From Synaphobranchus kaupii (lineage: Eukaryota; Chordata; Actinopteri; Anguilliformes; Synaphobranchidae), in assembly GCA_029718625.1 (NCBI GenBank), contig CM056391.1:26266281-26330280 (forward strand): a DNA stretch of 64,000 bases, read 5' to 3'. The translations under genes and the position numbers were made by a program. Under the pieces are notes generated by a model, which saw nothing but the letters and a program-made list of their open reading frames with translations, searched no databases and had not been told where the DNA came from. Of this stretch, positions 46,257 to 56,004 are shown piece by piece. Within the stretch, counting starts at the first letter, position 1. Each line of letters begins with the position of its first letter.

Positions 46257-46883
46257 AAGGTTGTATCAGCGATTTTGGGTGGAAACATAAATGATCACAT
46301 TCATCTGATTTTTCCTCACGATCCGCTAGCTGCCCGCCCCATAAGCAGGCCGTCAAAAAACCGCGTCTCTGTAGGCAGCCTATGCTCCGAGATCGTACAC
46401 AAAAACAATGGTACTACCAACTACTCAAAACCAAAATAAACAGTATTCCAACCAATCACAATGATCTGCACAAACGTGACGTCACTTCTGAAGCGAAATC
46501 CCAAACAAACATACTTATGAATAATTATGTTATGTTTTAAAAAATAGTGTTCAAGCATCCAGAATTATAACCACGTTAATAACGTTTGTAAGAAACCAAA
46601 CCGTTTGTAAATCCGTCAAGATTTCAGCGAGATAAGAGTATTAGCGTTTGTGCAGATCATTGTGATTGGTTGGAATACTGTTTATTTTGGTTTTGAGTGG
46701 TTGGTAGTACCATTTGTTTTTGTGTACGATCTCGGAGCATAGGCTGCCTACAGAGACGCGGTTTTTTGATGGCCTGCTTATGGGGCGGGCAGCTAGCGGA
46801 TCGTGAGGAAAAATCAGATGAATGTGATCATTTATGTTTCCACCCAAAATCATTTATGTTTCCACCCAAAATGATACAACCTT
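46257..46883. mobile_element. MITE copy 2, long foldback form
   Basis: Ends AAGGTTGTATCAGCGATTTT (46257) and GATACAACCTT (ending 46883) are flanked by TA (46255-46256; 46884-46885). Unlike copy 1 (11154-11586), the left arm (about 46279-46476) is a near-perfect reverse complement of the right arm (about 46648-46857), around a 170-bp core shared with copy 1. The right end carries a 23-bp tandem duplication of ATTTATGTTTCCACCCAAAA. It sits inside the DD37E Tc1 element, so it is the younger insertion. Confidence 0.88.
46477..46484. promoter_or_regulatory. CRE/ATF palindrome in MITE copy 2
   Basis: TGACGTCA at the left edge of the core, at the same place as in copy 1. Confidence 0.45.
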
Positions 46884-46920
46884 TAAATCCAATGTGCATA
46901 ATAATTTGGAACACGGTGTA

Positions 46921-47519
46921 TATGAGGTTCACTTTACTTCATTTCACTCTCCCCACATTAGCTCAACTAATTGTGTTTATAAAGGTCACAAAGCCAATCA
47001 ATTGCATAATTATCTAATATCTTGACTGTACCATTTGACTTCCTACAGGGAGCCCTGGAGAATAACAATTCTAGTACAGAACTACAAAAAAATATTACAG
47101 GTTTAAATACAGTTTAAATCTCTACAGGTCATGTGATGGAGACAAATTAGTGGCCATAGTGGTTATGTTGGTGGTGGCCAACATGGTGGCCTAAGGTTCT
47201 ATGCTGAATTTAGAGTTGTCTGCTAAAGTTGTACTGTGCATTTCAGTGCTGTTTCAGAGTTGACATTCATAACAGAATAGATTCTCACAATGGTCTGGCT
47301 GAGTGTGTGTCATTTGGTTGCAAAGAAAGTAACGGAGGTATTTCCGTCATGTCCGTTCCATTGCACTGTGATCACCCCTGCCAACTGAGGATTTAAATCT
47401 GAAAAACATGTTGACTTTAAGAGACTGTCTATCAAAGCACCAACGGCATAAACAGTGCATGAGATTTTGCTTATTAAAGATAACAGATATTCTGTCAGGA
47501 CAACTCACGTATTCAAATA
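46921..47519. other. Non-coding stretch
   Basis: No gene or repeat border was recognised. Confidence 0.4.
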
Positions 47520-47879
47520 ACATGTTTTAATGAATGAATGTACAGCATACAATTTTGGTTTGGCGCTGAATAGATCTGCTTTAGGTACTACTCTCGAGCA
47601 CGGGCATCTCCCCCCGCTAAACGGGAGATGACTAGAAACCCTACCTAAGCAGATCCAAACAACAGGTGGAAGCTGGGGTGGTAGAGGCTGATAGCAAATT
47701 TATTTTAACACAGAGCAAACAAATAGCATCCTGTCAGTGATCAGCACAGAGAGGACCGATTCTTGGTTTAAAAAGGGCGCTCCATTAGAGGTGTGTGCAT
47801 GTGATTGGCTGAGTATGAGATGCGCGGTTGCTAGCCGACCATGGTCGGCTACAGCAAGAGTTTCCCGACAGAACTTACA
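47520..47879 (-). repeat. LTR-like region with a structured palindrome
   Basis: On the minus strand it starts TGTAAGTTCTGTCGGG (47879), then shows CCAATCA (a CCAAT box), a TTTTTAAACC TATA-like word, AATAAA in AAAATAAATTTGC (near 47700), and then a strong stem. This promoter-polyA order is what an LTR should have. The distal border and target duplication were not found, so the call is tentative. Confidence 0.4.
47573..47655. repeat. Nested stem-loop, 83 nt
   Basis: Outer arms GATCTGCTTTAGGTA (47573-47587) and TACCTAAGCAGATC (47642-47655) pair with one bulge. Inner arms CATCTCCC (47605-47612) and GGGAGATG (47623-47630) pair around a 10-base loop. On the minus strand it lies just past the AATAAA of the LTR-like region. 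Confidence 0.65.
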
Positions 47880-50090
47880 ATGCGCACTAAAACGTTTTCT
47901 CGGCTCATACACATATTTATAATATGTATAATAAGCATTTTCACAGATGGCCTCTGCATGTTCGGTTATTTTTGGTTAAATAAATAATAATCATAATAAT
48001 CTGTTATTCGTTATTTGCCACATGGGGGTAGATTTATCTACTGTTAGGATTTGGTGAGAACTAGATGGGGGTTTGCCCAAAAGTGTCAAATCATAGAATG
48101 AAAGGGGTTGCACTTTCTTTTCAACGTTACTAATATTTTCAGAAGGAAAAAAGAGAAGCATGTTGTTTTTCTTGGATTTGCAGTTGTAGCTCAAATGTGC
48201 CAAACCCTTGCCAAGGATGGATGATCCCCTAGGATTTGTAATCAAAATAACTGAAAATCTCAAACAAGCCATATCCATGTTTACATCTGGCTGTAAATCC
48301 ATCCATCAAAGATGGTTGCGTGCAAAAATGTCAACATGATTAAATCACAATGAGCATATTTTTATCAGTTCCCTCTCTCCTTTATCTTTTCAAGGTTACC
48401 AAATTTTGTGTTTGTACTTGTCTCCTACCATGTAGTTGTTGAGATTGTGCCACAGTAAATACTTAATACTTAATAAGGCTTGCTTAGGCATTGTTGATTA
48501 CAAAGGAGCCCTGCACTTATTCACTTCACTTCAATAAATTCCAGTTTTCAGTACAGTTTCAGGTGGCTTATTGCTGTTTAATGAGCGTTCACTGCATTAT
48601 GGACATTTCTATTCTGCTCAATATCAGCAAGCCTTTCAATATTAATCTTGTATGTAGAGCAATGCCCTAATGACTGGGTTCAAATGGTGAAACAAACCAA
48701 CATAGAGCCACATGTGGACACTTCTTTACTTATTTTTTTAATATTTAGTTGTTACTTTATTGCTTATGGGTAAGGGATGACCTGCATTTAAACATTTTTA
48801 TATAAAACTTGACAAAGTAGGCCTAAATAGTTTATTTCATGCTTTTTTCACTCCCCCAAACCAAAAACACTACAGTGTCTCTGAATATCCAAGAAATGTT
48901 TCAAGTTATATTAAAGACAAACTCTAACATAAACGTTTTTGCCAATATGGGCCTTTCTGAAGTCCAGAACACCTTCAAGGTTAATGACTTTCACTGACAT
49001 ATACGTTAACATCGGAAAGGGTTTGAGAACACTATACGTAAAAAAAGTCATTACAATTCAGAAGAATCAATAAAAAGTTATAACCTGCATTCCAGCTCTA
49101 ACAGCAATAAAAGAAACAGAAAGCAACTGAGTGCATGAAGTTATGGAGCGGAGTCTGACACTGAGACGTTGCATCGGTTTCAAAGAATTGATAATAAAAT
49201 GTTTTTCCAGAACAGAAAAACATATTTTAATTATAACTAAAAATAAAGTACTTTTCCACAAAGCCACTGTTGCTTTGTCTCTGCTATTCTCATTTTGTCA
49301 GCTAGCCTTGGAATGGATGTGAATATCATGTGGGCAGGTCAATTATTTTGTCAGTCTGTGAACCAGAATAAAAAAAGCCATAGGCGGAGGGTGTGTAATG
49401 CCGGGGAAGGCTTAGCCTTCCCTGGCCGACATGGCGATTAAAATAATGTAGGCTATTAAATACAAATTCTAGCGATAGAGGATTCGAGTTAGCTCACTCA
49501 ATCCACTAGACTACTGCCTACTGTGGAGGAGCTGCGTGTAGCCAATTGCTGCATGGTTATACTAGCCTACCTGTAGCTACTAACGTTAGTTGGTTAGCTA
49601 GCTAGCAAGTCTCATCCATCAACGTGTAGTCCTGTCAGTGAAGCGGCAGTCAAGCTGAAGGATCATCACAGACTCACGGAGCATTTCTGGACACACTGTC
49701 ACACTCTCTGTTAATGTCAATTAAAAATGTAATAAAATGTGTGTATTGGCGGACATGCCGATAAAAAAAAACAAAGCACGCATAGGCTATCCTATTGCAG
49801 TGGAGTCGCTTAAATAATTAGCCTATCAATATGATGTGAAAATGTGATCGTATCTAGCCTAAATAACTCACATTTTATGGAGTGTTATTTTGTATGGGAT
49901 GTCAGGGTTTTTCCTACATAGTAAATTCTTTGGCGGCCGCCAAATTGTTTTCACGGACCAGCAAAGGGAAATCACATCCGAATTTTTGAAGCCTTAAATT
50001 CTGAAAAGGTAAAAGCTTTAAGTTCATGCAATGTTTTAACTGAAGGTAGTATTGATAGTAGTTGTTTCACCGACTTTACTGATGGGATAA
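47880..50090. other. Unique DNA, no gene recognised
   Basis: No coding signature. A perfect 19-bp palindrome GGGAAGGCTTAGCCTTCCC lies at about 49404-49422. Confidence 0.4.
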
Positions 50091-50104
50091 ACTGTCTACT
50101 TAAT

Positions 50105-50200
50105 ATTTTACCTCAGCAACACGGCTACTATCTAACAGTAGGCTATTTTACCTCAGCAACACTATAGGCTACGATCTAACAGTATTTTACCTCTGTGACA
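50105..50200. repeat. Short tandem repeat, about 48-bp unit
   Basis: ATTTTACCTCAGCAACAC ... GGCTACNATCTAACAGT occurs about two and a half times, with the last copy running into the 5' flank of the solo LTR at 50210. Confidence 0.65.
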
Positions 50201-50209
50201 TTCAACACT

Positions 50210-50881
50210 TGTCATGGTTTTCCAGCCTGCTTATGCTTCTCTGCGGGTGTTGCCTCTTGGGGCCGCTAGAGGGCGACCTTGTTATTTTTTTACGCATTCT
50301 GTACCAATTATGGTTATGGGGTTCAGGTGCGTCCGGGCTACTTAAGCCCAGCGCCTTCTGTGTTCCGTGCTTTAGTGTCAACTCATAGGCCAGGTAATTG
50401 GTATAGGACTTCCAAAGACTGCATATATTTTTTGTCTAAAAGATACGTAGGAACTTTGTTAGATTTGAATTTTTGGATTAGTTCTTTTAGGACCTCGTTA
50501 TCCTTTTCTCTTTTTTAAAGTCTTTCCTCGATTTTCCCCAGTCCTCTTTGAAGCTGTAACCTGGTACCTTTATATTTTCCTCCTTTCGTATTCGCTCTAT
50601 TTCCCTTGCTTTGAGCGTGAGGTTTTCGTTATCTTTTTATTCCCCTCCTTATTGAGGCTCGTTTATTTTCTGAGAGCCGGAGGTTCTTTCTTTTTCTCTG
50701 CTCATTTATTGCAAGTTCTTTTTTCGTCCTCTTTTGTGGGTGGTTTGTTAGCTGATACTCCGGGGGTTATTTCCCCTTTGTTTGTTTTCCGTTCTGTCAG
50801 GGTATCCCTATTTCTTCTCCTACTTGTGGTTCCCACGTTAGTGAGTAACTTTTGGATCCCCTTCCCTTCTCCTCGCTTACA
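50210..50881 (+). mobile_element. Solo LTR, family C (672 bp)
   Basis: It begins TGTCATGGTTTTCC and ends CTCGCTTACA, flanked by the 5-bp duplication ACACT (50205-50209 and 50882-50886). CTACTTAAGCCCAGCG at 50338 is a TATA-like promoter word followed by pyrimidine-rich R/U5-like sequence. There is no internal coding region. The TGTCATGG start is shared with the LTRs at 14820-15515 and 55574-60800, typical of fish gypsy elements. Confidence 0.82.
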
Positions 50882-50886
50882 ACACT

Positions 50887-53884
50887 AGTTTACCGCAGTG
50901 ACATTTTTTAGAACACTTATCTTGCACACTTATTTTTTACTTCTGTTTTAGAGTGTTGTTTATTTATTTTTCTATTTGTGTGCTATTAAAATAAATGGTG
51001 TAATATTAAAATGTTCCAAAAGCTTCAAGGACCTATGATTTATCCTAACTCCTAAACACAACCCTACTGGTAGGCTACTTTACAACCAAAGCCGACATGG
51101 GCTCTTGTACTTGTAAAATTTATTTAGTATAGTGTATAGTTATAATGTATAATATAATGTATAGTTTTAATGCAAAAAATAAAAATTTGCTGCAAGCGCA
51201 AGTAGCCCTCCCCACCCTAGCCTTACCCTGCAGTTGGTTCACCCTCCACCTATGAAACAAGCACAGGTTGTACATTAGGAAGGAATGACTATTTCCCCCT
51301 AACAAGTTGAGGAGCTTGTTCTAAAAGCCTTTTGGCTTTTATCATTATCATCATCATCACTCACATCATTATCATAATTATCATCATGTATCCAGTGGGG
51401 TGGTGGTGGCCTGTAGGGAGTTCATTAAAGAAGCGAGGATGGGTTAAGGAAGGCCATGTAAGGATAATGATGCATTTTCATGACTTACATATTTTGCATA
51501 TGTATGTATGTACCATACACTCCTCATGACAAACTAAGGTGCTGGTGTGGCAGGAAAATATGTTGATGTGTATACAACTGCGGAGGTCGCCTAGGCAACA
51601 GATGGCATGGGACCCCAGTGGCTGATACGTGAACATCACGGCTACGTCAAGTGAGAAATCGTTCTCCCCTCCATGTGGAGAGCCAAGGACACCCCAGGGA
51701 GCGGTAGACAACACGTCCGGATGACTCTGCACAGCTGTGGAAGGGACGCTTGGCTGACAAACAGCATCGGCCCCTTAGTCAAGACAAGGTGCTCTTGACC
51801 CCAGAATCCACACGATAATGTTCACTCGAAAACAAACTCCACTGGAAGCTGTGGCCATTGGCAGTTGATGGGAAAGAGACACCTTGAAATTTGTGCAGAA
51901 TTTAGATTATACAGTACATTTAAATGACAATGTTTAGATTTATAGAATTCTCCTCATTTCTTTTCCTGTGCAGAGGATTGCCCTTCCACATCTCTTTCTT
52001 TTCGGCAGTAAACAAGCTCAAATTAAATTTGATGAACAAGCTAGAATGTTCACAGGAAGAATGTTCACACTCCTCTAGCTCCTGGTTATTATTTTGATTA
52101 TTGCGTTTAATTTGACGGGGGAAGACGTAGATCACAAGCCCTGCTGCCACGGGATCAGCTGCGATTAATTTAATTTAATTTAAAGTTAACTATCTGCCTC
52201 CGTAGTCGTTTGGCTTTTGCCTGGCCTTTTTTGTACACCTTCATTTATTCAGAGATTCCTTCAGGGGGCTGTTGTCGCTGAAATCGTTGAGGAACAGCTG
52301 CACAGAGGCAGGCCTTTGCTGATGGTAGATGATGACAGTGTGGCTCATTTCACAATGAAGGATTCTGATTTAATGGTGACACAGTCCTCTGCTGTGGGCC
52401 TACTGATCACGAGGAGAGGTTTGGTCTTCTTGTTCCCTCTTAACTACTGGGGGAAACAATGGCTGCATTAATGCTTTTGGGGGTGTTGCAGTTCAGCATG
52501 TGTGTTGTTTGGTGGATTCATTTACTGCACAATCATTTGAATAAAGGGTGTCAAAAATGCAAATGTTCTTTATAAAATGCTAGACAAAACAAGAGCAACC
52601 GTTATTTTAGGATTTGGAACCATATTTGAAATGGCATTTACCTACCCAAGACCATTTTAAATATGTCCTTAAATTAAATCCAAATAAATTACTGTTTTGT
52701 TTTTATACTGCCTGCTGTTTTATAAAGAACAGTCAAGAAATTTAACACCATTTATTCATATATTTGTGCATGAACAGTCTTGGGGATATCACAGCTGGGG
52801 AGAAAGCGTGTATAGAATTTCAGATGGCTTTGACATAATTTTGTTAACAACAGTATGCACAATTATTTTAATACACGGTCTGAATAGAATGTTTTTTTTG
52901 TAAATAAAACATAACACAAAACAAGAAGAACACTTATGTTGGGCTTTAATTTGGGAATCTGAAATGCTATTGAGTAGTTGCTGTTCAATCCCTGCTGTGA
53001 CACTATTTTGAACATTGTAGAAATCTAGACCAATACTGGCTTGCCTATTTTGTAAATTGTTAACCAACAAATGGTTAATCAAGGATTGATTCATATACGC
53101 GTATATCAGTCTGGGTCAGTATGTCACCTGCCTGATATGGTGATCAAGTAATAGGCTGAGGTGAAGTTTCTATCTATTTTCTTACACACCTGGTTCAATT
53201 GCAGGTGTATGCAATTCACTCCTTGAATTAGCCATCACTCTCCCTCGGCTTGCATAAATTGAAAAAAAATAAAAATTTAAAACCATGCAAGTGAATAGAA
53301 GGAGCACATTTAATTTCTCCTGGCTTACAGTGTAACAAAATTTCTGTTTAAATATTTATAAAAGGTTGTTGACACGTTTTAGCTAAAATGGGTTTGATGT
53401 GCCAATGGTATGTATACATACCAGGAACATGACTGCTTTTCCATTAGGGAGCTTTATTTTAAGTCTTCAAGTGACAACAGTGTAATAATTTGACCCAGAA
53501 CAGTAGTTTTTGCTTCTAATTTGGTTCCCTGACAGAGTATAGCGTTTGTGCATACAGCTTTCTTGCACACTCCACTTGTATAGATTTGCGATTGATGTAC
53601 TGTGAATGAGTAAACAGTGCAATTATCCTTTTATTCTATGTTTTTGTGTTTGTCAGCCTCAGGTCATTATCTGGACTGTGCCAACCCATGGGCACTCCAC
53701 TCATTGCTAAGTGTGCATCTGCACTAACCCCAACAAAAAAGTTATCGTCAGTTTTCATAGTGCTGTACAATAAATATAATGTGATGTGAGGCTTAACATT
53801 TGAGATAAAACAAGAAAATCTAAACAATACTGGTAGTAGCATTGCAAAGGGAGGGCATTTTCCAGGAAAAATCACTTGCTTAAA
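50887..53884. other. Unique DNA, no gene; possible conserved block 51720-52480
   Basis: An (ATC)n-like microsatellite lies at 51338-51386. The block 51720-52480 lacks repeat signatures and reads like conserved non-coding DNA. A palindrome ATATACGCGTATAT lies at 53093-53106. No exon was recognised. Confidence 0.35.
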
Positions 53885-53931
53885 AAAGCTAATAAAAAAA
53901 AACTATCTCATGCTTAAAAAAGCTAATAAAA
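53878..53931 (+). repeat. Short tandem duplication
   Basis: GCTTAAAAAAGCTAATAAAA occurs at 53878 and again at 53911, each with an internal small stem (GCTTAAAAAAGC). Confidence 0.75.
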
Positions 53932-54129
53932 GTAAAATAAAAAACAACAAACAAACAAAATGTGCTGAACAGGCCCAGGTTCTTCCTGGAGAGCAGGTTT
54001 CTGCGACATATGGTACCATCAATGCCATCGCACTGCACCTTAATCTAGATCAGGGGAAAGTTTGGCTAGAGTTTTCAGTAAGGAAGGGCTGTAGAGTGCT
54101 GATGCCATCTGGGAATCAGCCAAACACAT

Positions 54130-54423
54130 CAAGGCATCAACCTGGACCTGGTGGAAGGGTTTGGTGTGAAGCCATGTCCTCTGTTGCTTCAATTACTCTC
54201 CAGATCCCTCCAACATCAGCTGCATCAGAGCAGAACTGGTCCCTGTTTGGTGGAACATACGATGTGCAACAGGCTGACAAATGAAAGGGTTGAGAAGCTG
54301 GTGGCTATTTAATCAATCTTGAAACTCTTTGAGCCCATCAAAGACCCCACACAAATTGAATCTGAGGAGTATTGTCCATATTCTCCAGAGTATCTTTCTC
54401 AAGATGAAGCTAGCTGTGGTTGA
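54130..54423 (+). pseudogene. hAT transposase C-terminal relic
   Basis: SVASITLQIPPTSAASEQNWSLFG (split over 54178-54250) is the hAT C-terminal dimerisation signature (the PPTSAASERNW-like box). After a frame change at about 54260 it continues RLTNERVEKLVAI and, beyond a stop, ILKLFEPIKDPTQIESEEYC. The rest of the transposase is not recognisable nearby, so only the 3' end of a decayed element remains. hAT enzymes make 8-bp target duplications. Confidence 0.7.
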
Positions 54424-54481
54424 GGTAAATAATTAGCCTAGGTCAAGCAAGTCAAGTTATATATTTTGTTTACCCTTAATA

Positions 54482-54760
54482 CAGAGGTGGGCAACGAGGG
54501 CCGTATCCGTTTCTGGTTTTCATCCCAACTTCTGGCCTTAATTACCTAATTAGCCCTAATATTTACGCCATCTGACATTTTAGCTACAATTCTTAATAAG
54601 TGCATGAAGACTTCTTGTGTCCCTATATGAAACATTTTAATGTGATCTAATCTACCAGTGTTGGTGTAAACAGCCAATTAGCTCATTTAGCTGGGGTAAT
54701 TGGTGGGAACAAAAACCTGCATACACACCGGCCCTCCAAGACTGGAATTGCCCACCCCTG
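54482..54760. mobile_element. hAT MITE with 8-bp target duplication
   Basis: Ends CAGAGGTGGGCAAC (54482) and the inverse ATTGCCCACCCCTG (ending 54760) are flanked by CCTTAATA (54474-54481 and 54761-54768). The 8-bp duplication and CAGAGGTGGGC end are classic for hAT. The element is 279 bp and has no coding capacity. It lies just downstream of a hAT transposase relic, but the relation of the two is unknown. Confidence 0.9.
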
Positions 54761-54768
54761 CCTTAATA

Positions 54769-55226
54769 TGTATTATGAATAACATCGTTTGACTAAAGTA
54801 AGGGTAAGTAAGGCCGATCTAATTTGCAGTCTTAGATGTGAGGAAGTGACTAAAATATAGTTCTATTTCGTTCCTAAGACCATTAGGGTCACCAATATGC
54901 AATGCCGGAGTGGCTAATTGGGAAGAATCCCGGTGGGCCACTGGTTTTTGGGCTGGTTTTTGGGTCGGTAAACACAATAATTGTATTCAGATCATATATT
55001 TGCTGCAGAGTGGGCCACGTGAGTTCTCACACGGCCCCCCCTCTCTCCTCCTCACACACACACGAAAAGCAACCACGGCCCACACCAGAAACTTGCTGAT
55101 AGGGGGGATGAGAGTGGCCCCTCCAAAATTCCATAATTGGATGAACCCAAGTTTGTTTTAGATTATGATTGAACACCTGATTTAATTAGCTTAGTTTACG
55201 AGTTTGTGCCAGACGAAGATGCTAAA
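54769..55226. other. Non-coding stretch beside hAT relics
   Basis: No clear gene. CACGGCCCCCC and a CACACACAC run occur at 55030-55065. It may be part of a decayed hAT element together with the segments either side. Confidence 0.35.
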
Positions 55227-55334
55227 ATGGAGAATAAAATAAGATTAAGAGGAGCAGAAAAGGTTAGGATAAAAAAAAGAAAGGCAATGGAAGAAGATGC
55301 GGCCAAATGTGCTAAATTAACCGACATATTTTGA
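55227..55334 (+). pseudogene. Small ORF resembling a hAT/TTF-type transposase N-terminus
   Basis: A 35-codon frame: MENKIRLRGAEKVRIKKRKA followed by an acidic segment and CAKLTDIF, ending in TGA. The pattern of basic K/R-rich start, acidic stretch and a terminal KLTD-F word resembles the N-terminus of hAT transposases with a TTF-type zinc finger. No zinc finger follows. Short and lacking support elsewhere, so tentative. Confidence 0.35.
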
Positions 55335-56004
55335 ACATAAACGCAGCTGATGATGAGAAAGGTAGCGTACTTACGAATACTGGCGTATTTACGAATAATT
55401 GCTTTGATAAATGCAAAATGGTTATGGGATCATCTAATTGTGAAAGGCATTTTGCTATATAGTCTCTGAGCAGCCAGGATTTATTTTATTTATTTTTTTT
55501 AGCGAGGGGGGAGTAAATTGTGTTGGAAATTATTATTCTTGTTTATTATTATTATTAGGCTATAAAAGGTATTTGTCATGGTTTTGACCCTTTTTCCCTT
55601 GCGGTCATTTTCCTCGGTCGCCATGCGTGGGCGCTGCTCTTTTAGTGGAGTTTTGGCTCCGCCCCGTGCCTTTCGCGGAGTTCTCATCAGCGCTCACACG
55701 TGTGCGTGGTTGCCTGAGAGCTAAATAAGCCTCCGTTTCCTTCGTTCAGGGCTTTGATATTATTTCGCTTTATTTTTGTTGGGTGTGTTTTATTTGTACC
55801 ATTTATGCTACTTGCCTATTCTTACGTCTCTCATTACTGAGGCAGGGCGTTTATTCTTTCTGGCTCTTCTTTAGTCACTTAGCTCGTAGAAGTATGGGAC
55901 CGCAGATCTCTGCTCTATTCGCCCTTCTATGGTCTTTCCTTATTGAGAGACCGGGCGTTCACGCTTTCACTTAGTTACTTAGCTCGTAGAAGTATAGGGC
56001 AGCC

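Larger units (their letters stand above)
44729..46918 (-). mobile_element. Tc1-like DD37E transposon, nearly intact, carrying a MITE
   Basis: Ends CACTGCGTTCCAAATTATTA (44729) and the inverse TAATAATTTGGAACACGGTG (ending 46918) are flanked by TA (44727-44728; 46919-46920). An inner copy TGTTCCAAATTATTATGCAC lies near 44910. Removing the MITE and its TA leaves 1561 bp, normal for this superfamily. The element encodes a 292-residue transposase on the minus strand. The catalytic spacing marks it as DD37E, a lineage described in fishes and other animals as TRT; that name is from memory. Confidence 0.88.

Noticed and set aside
47573..47655. Possible hammerhead ribozyme (GATGA ... GAAAC words at 47626-47639)
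   Set aside because: The conserved CUGAUGA core is not matched and no correct third stem with a cleavage triplet could be drawn.
47205..47879. Solo LTR with ATGC target duplication
   Set aside because: The 4-base match could be chance and the left end lacks LTR character.
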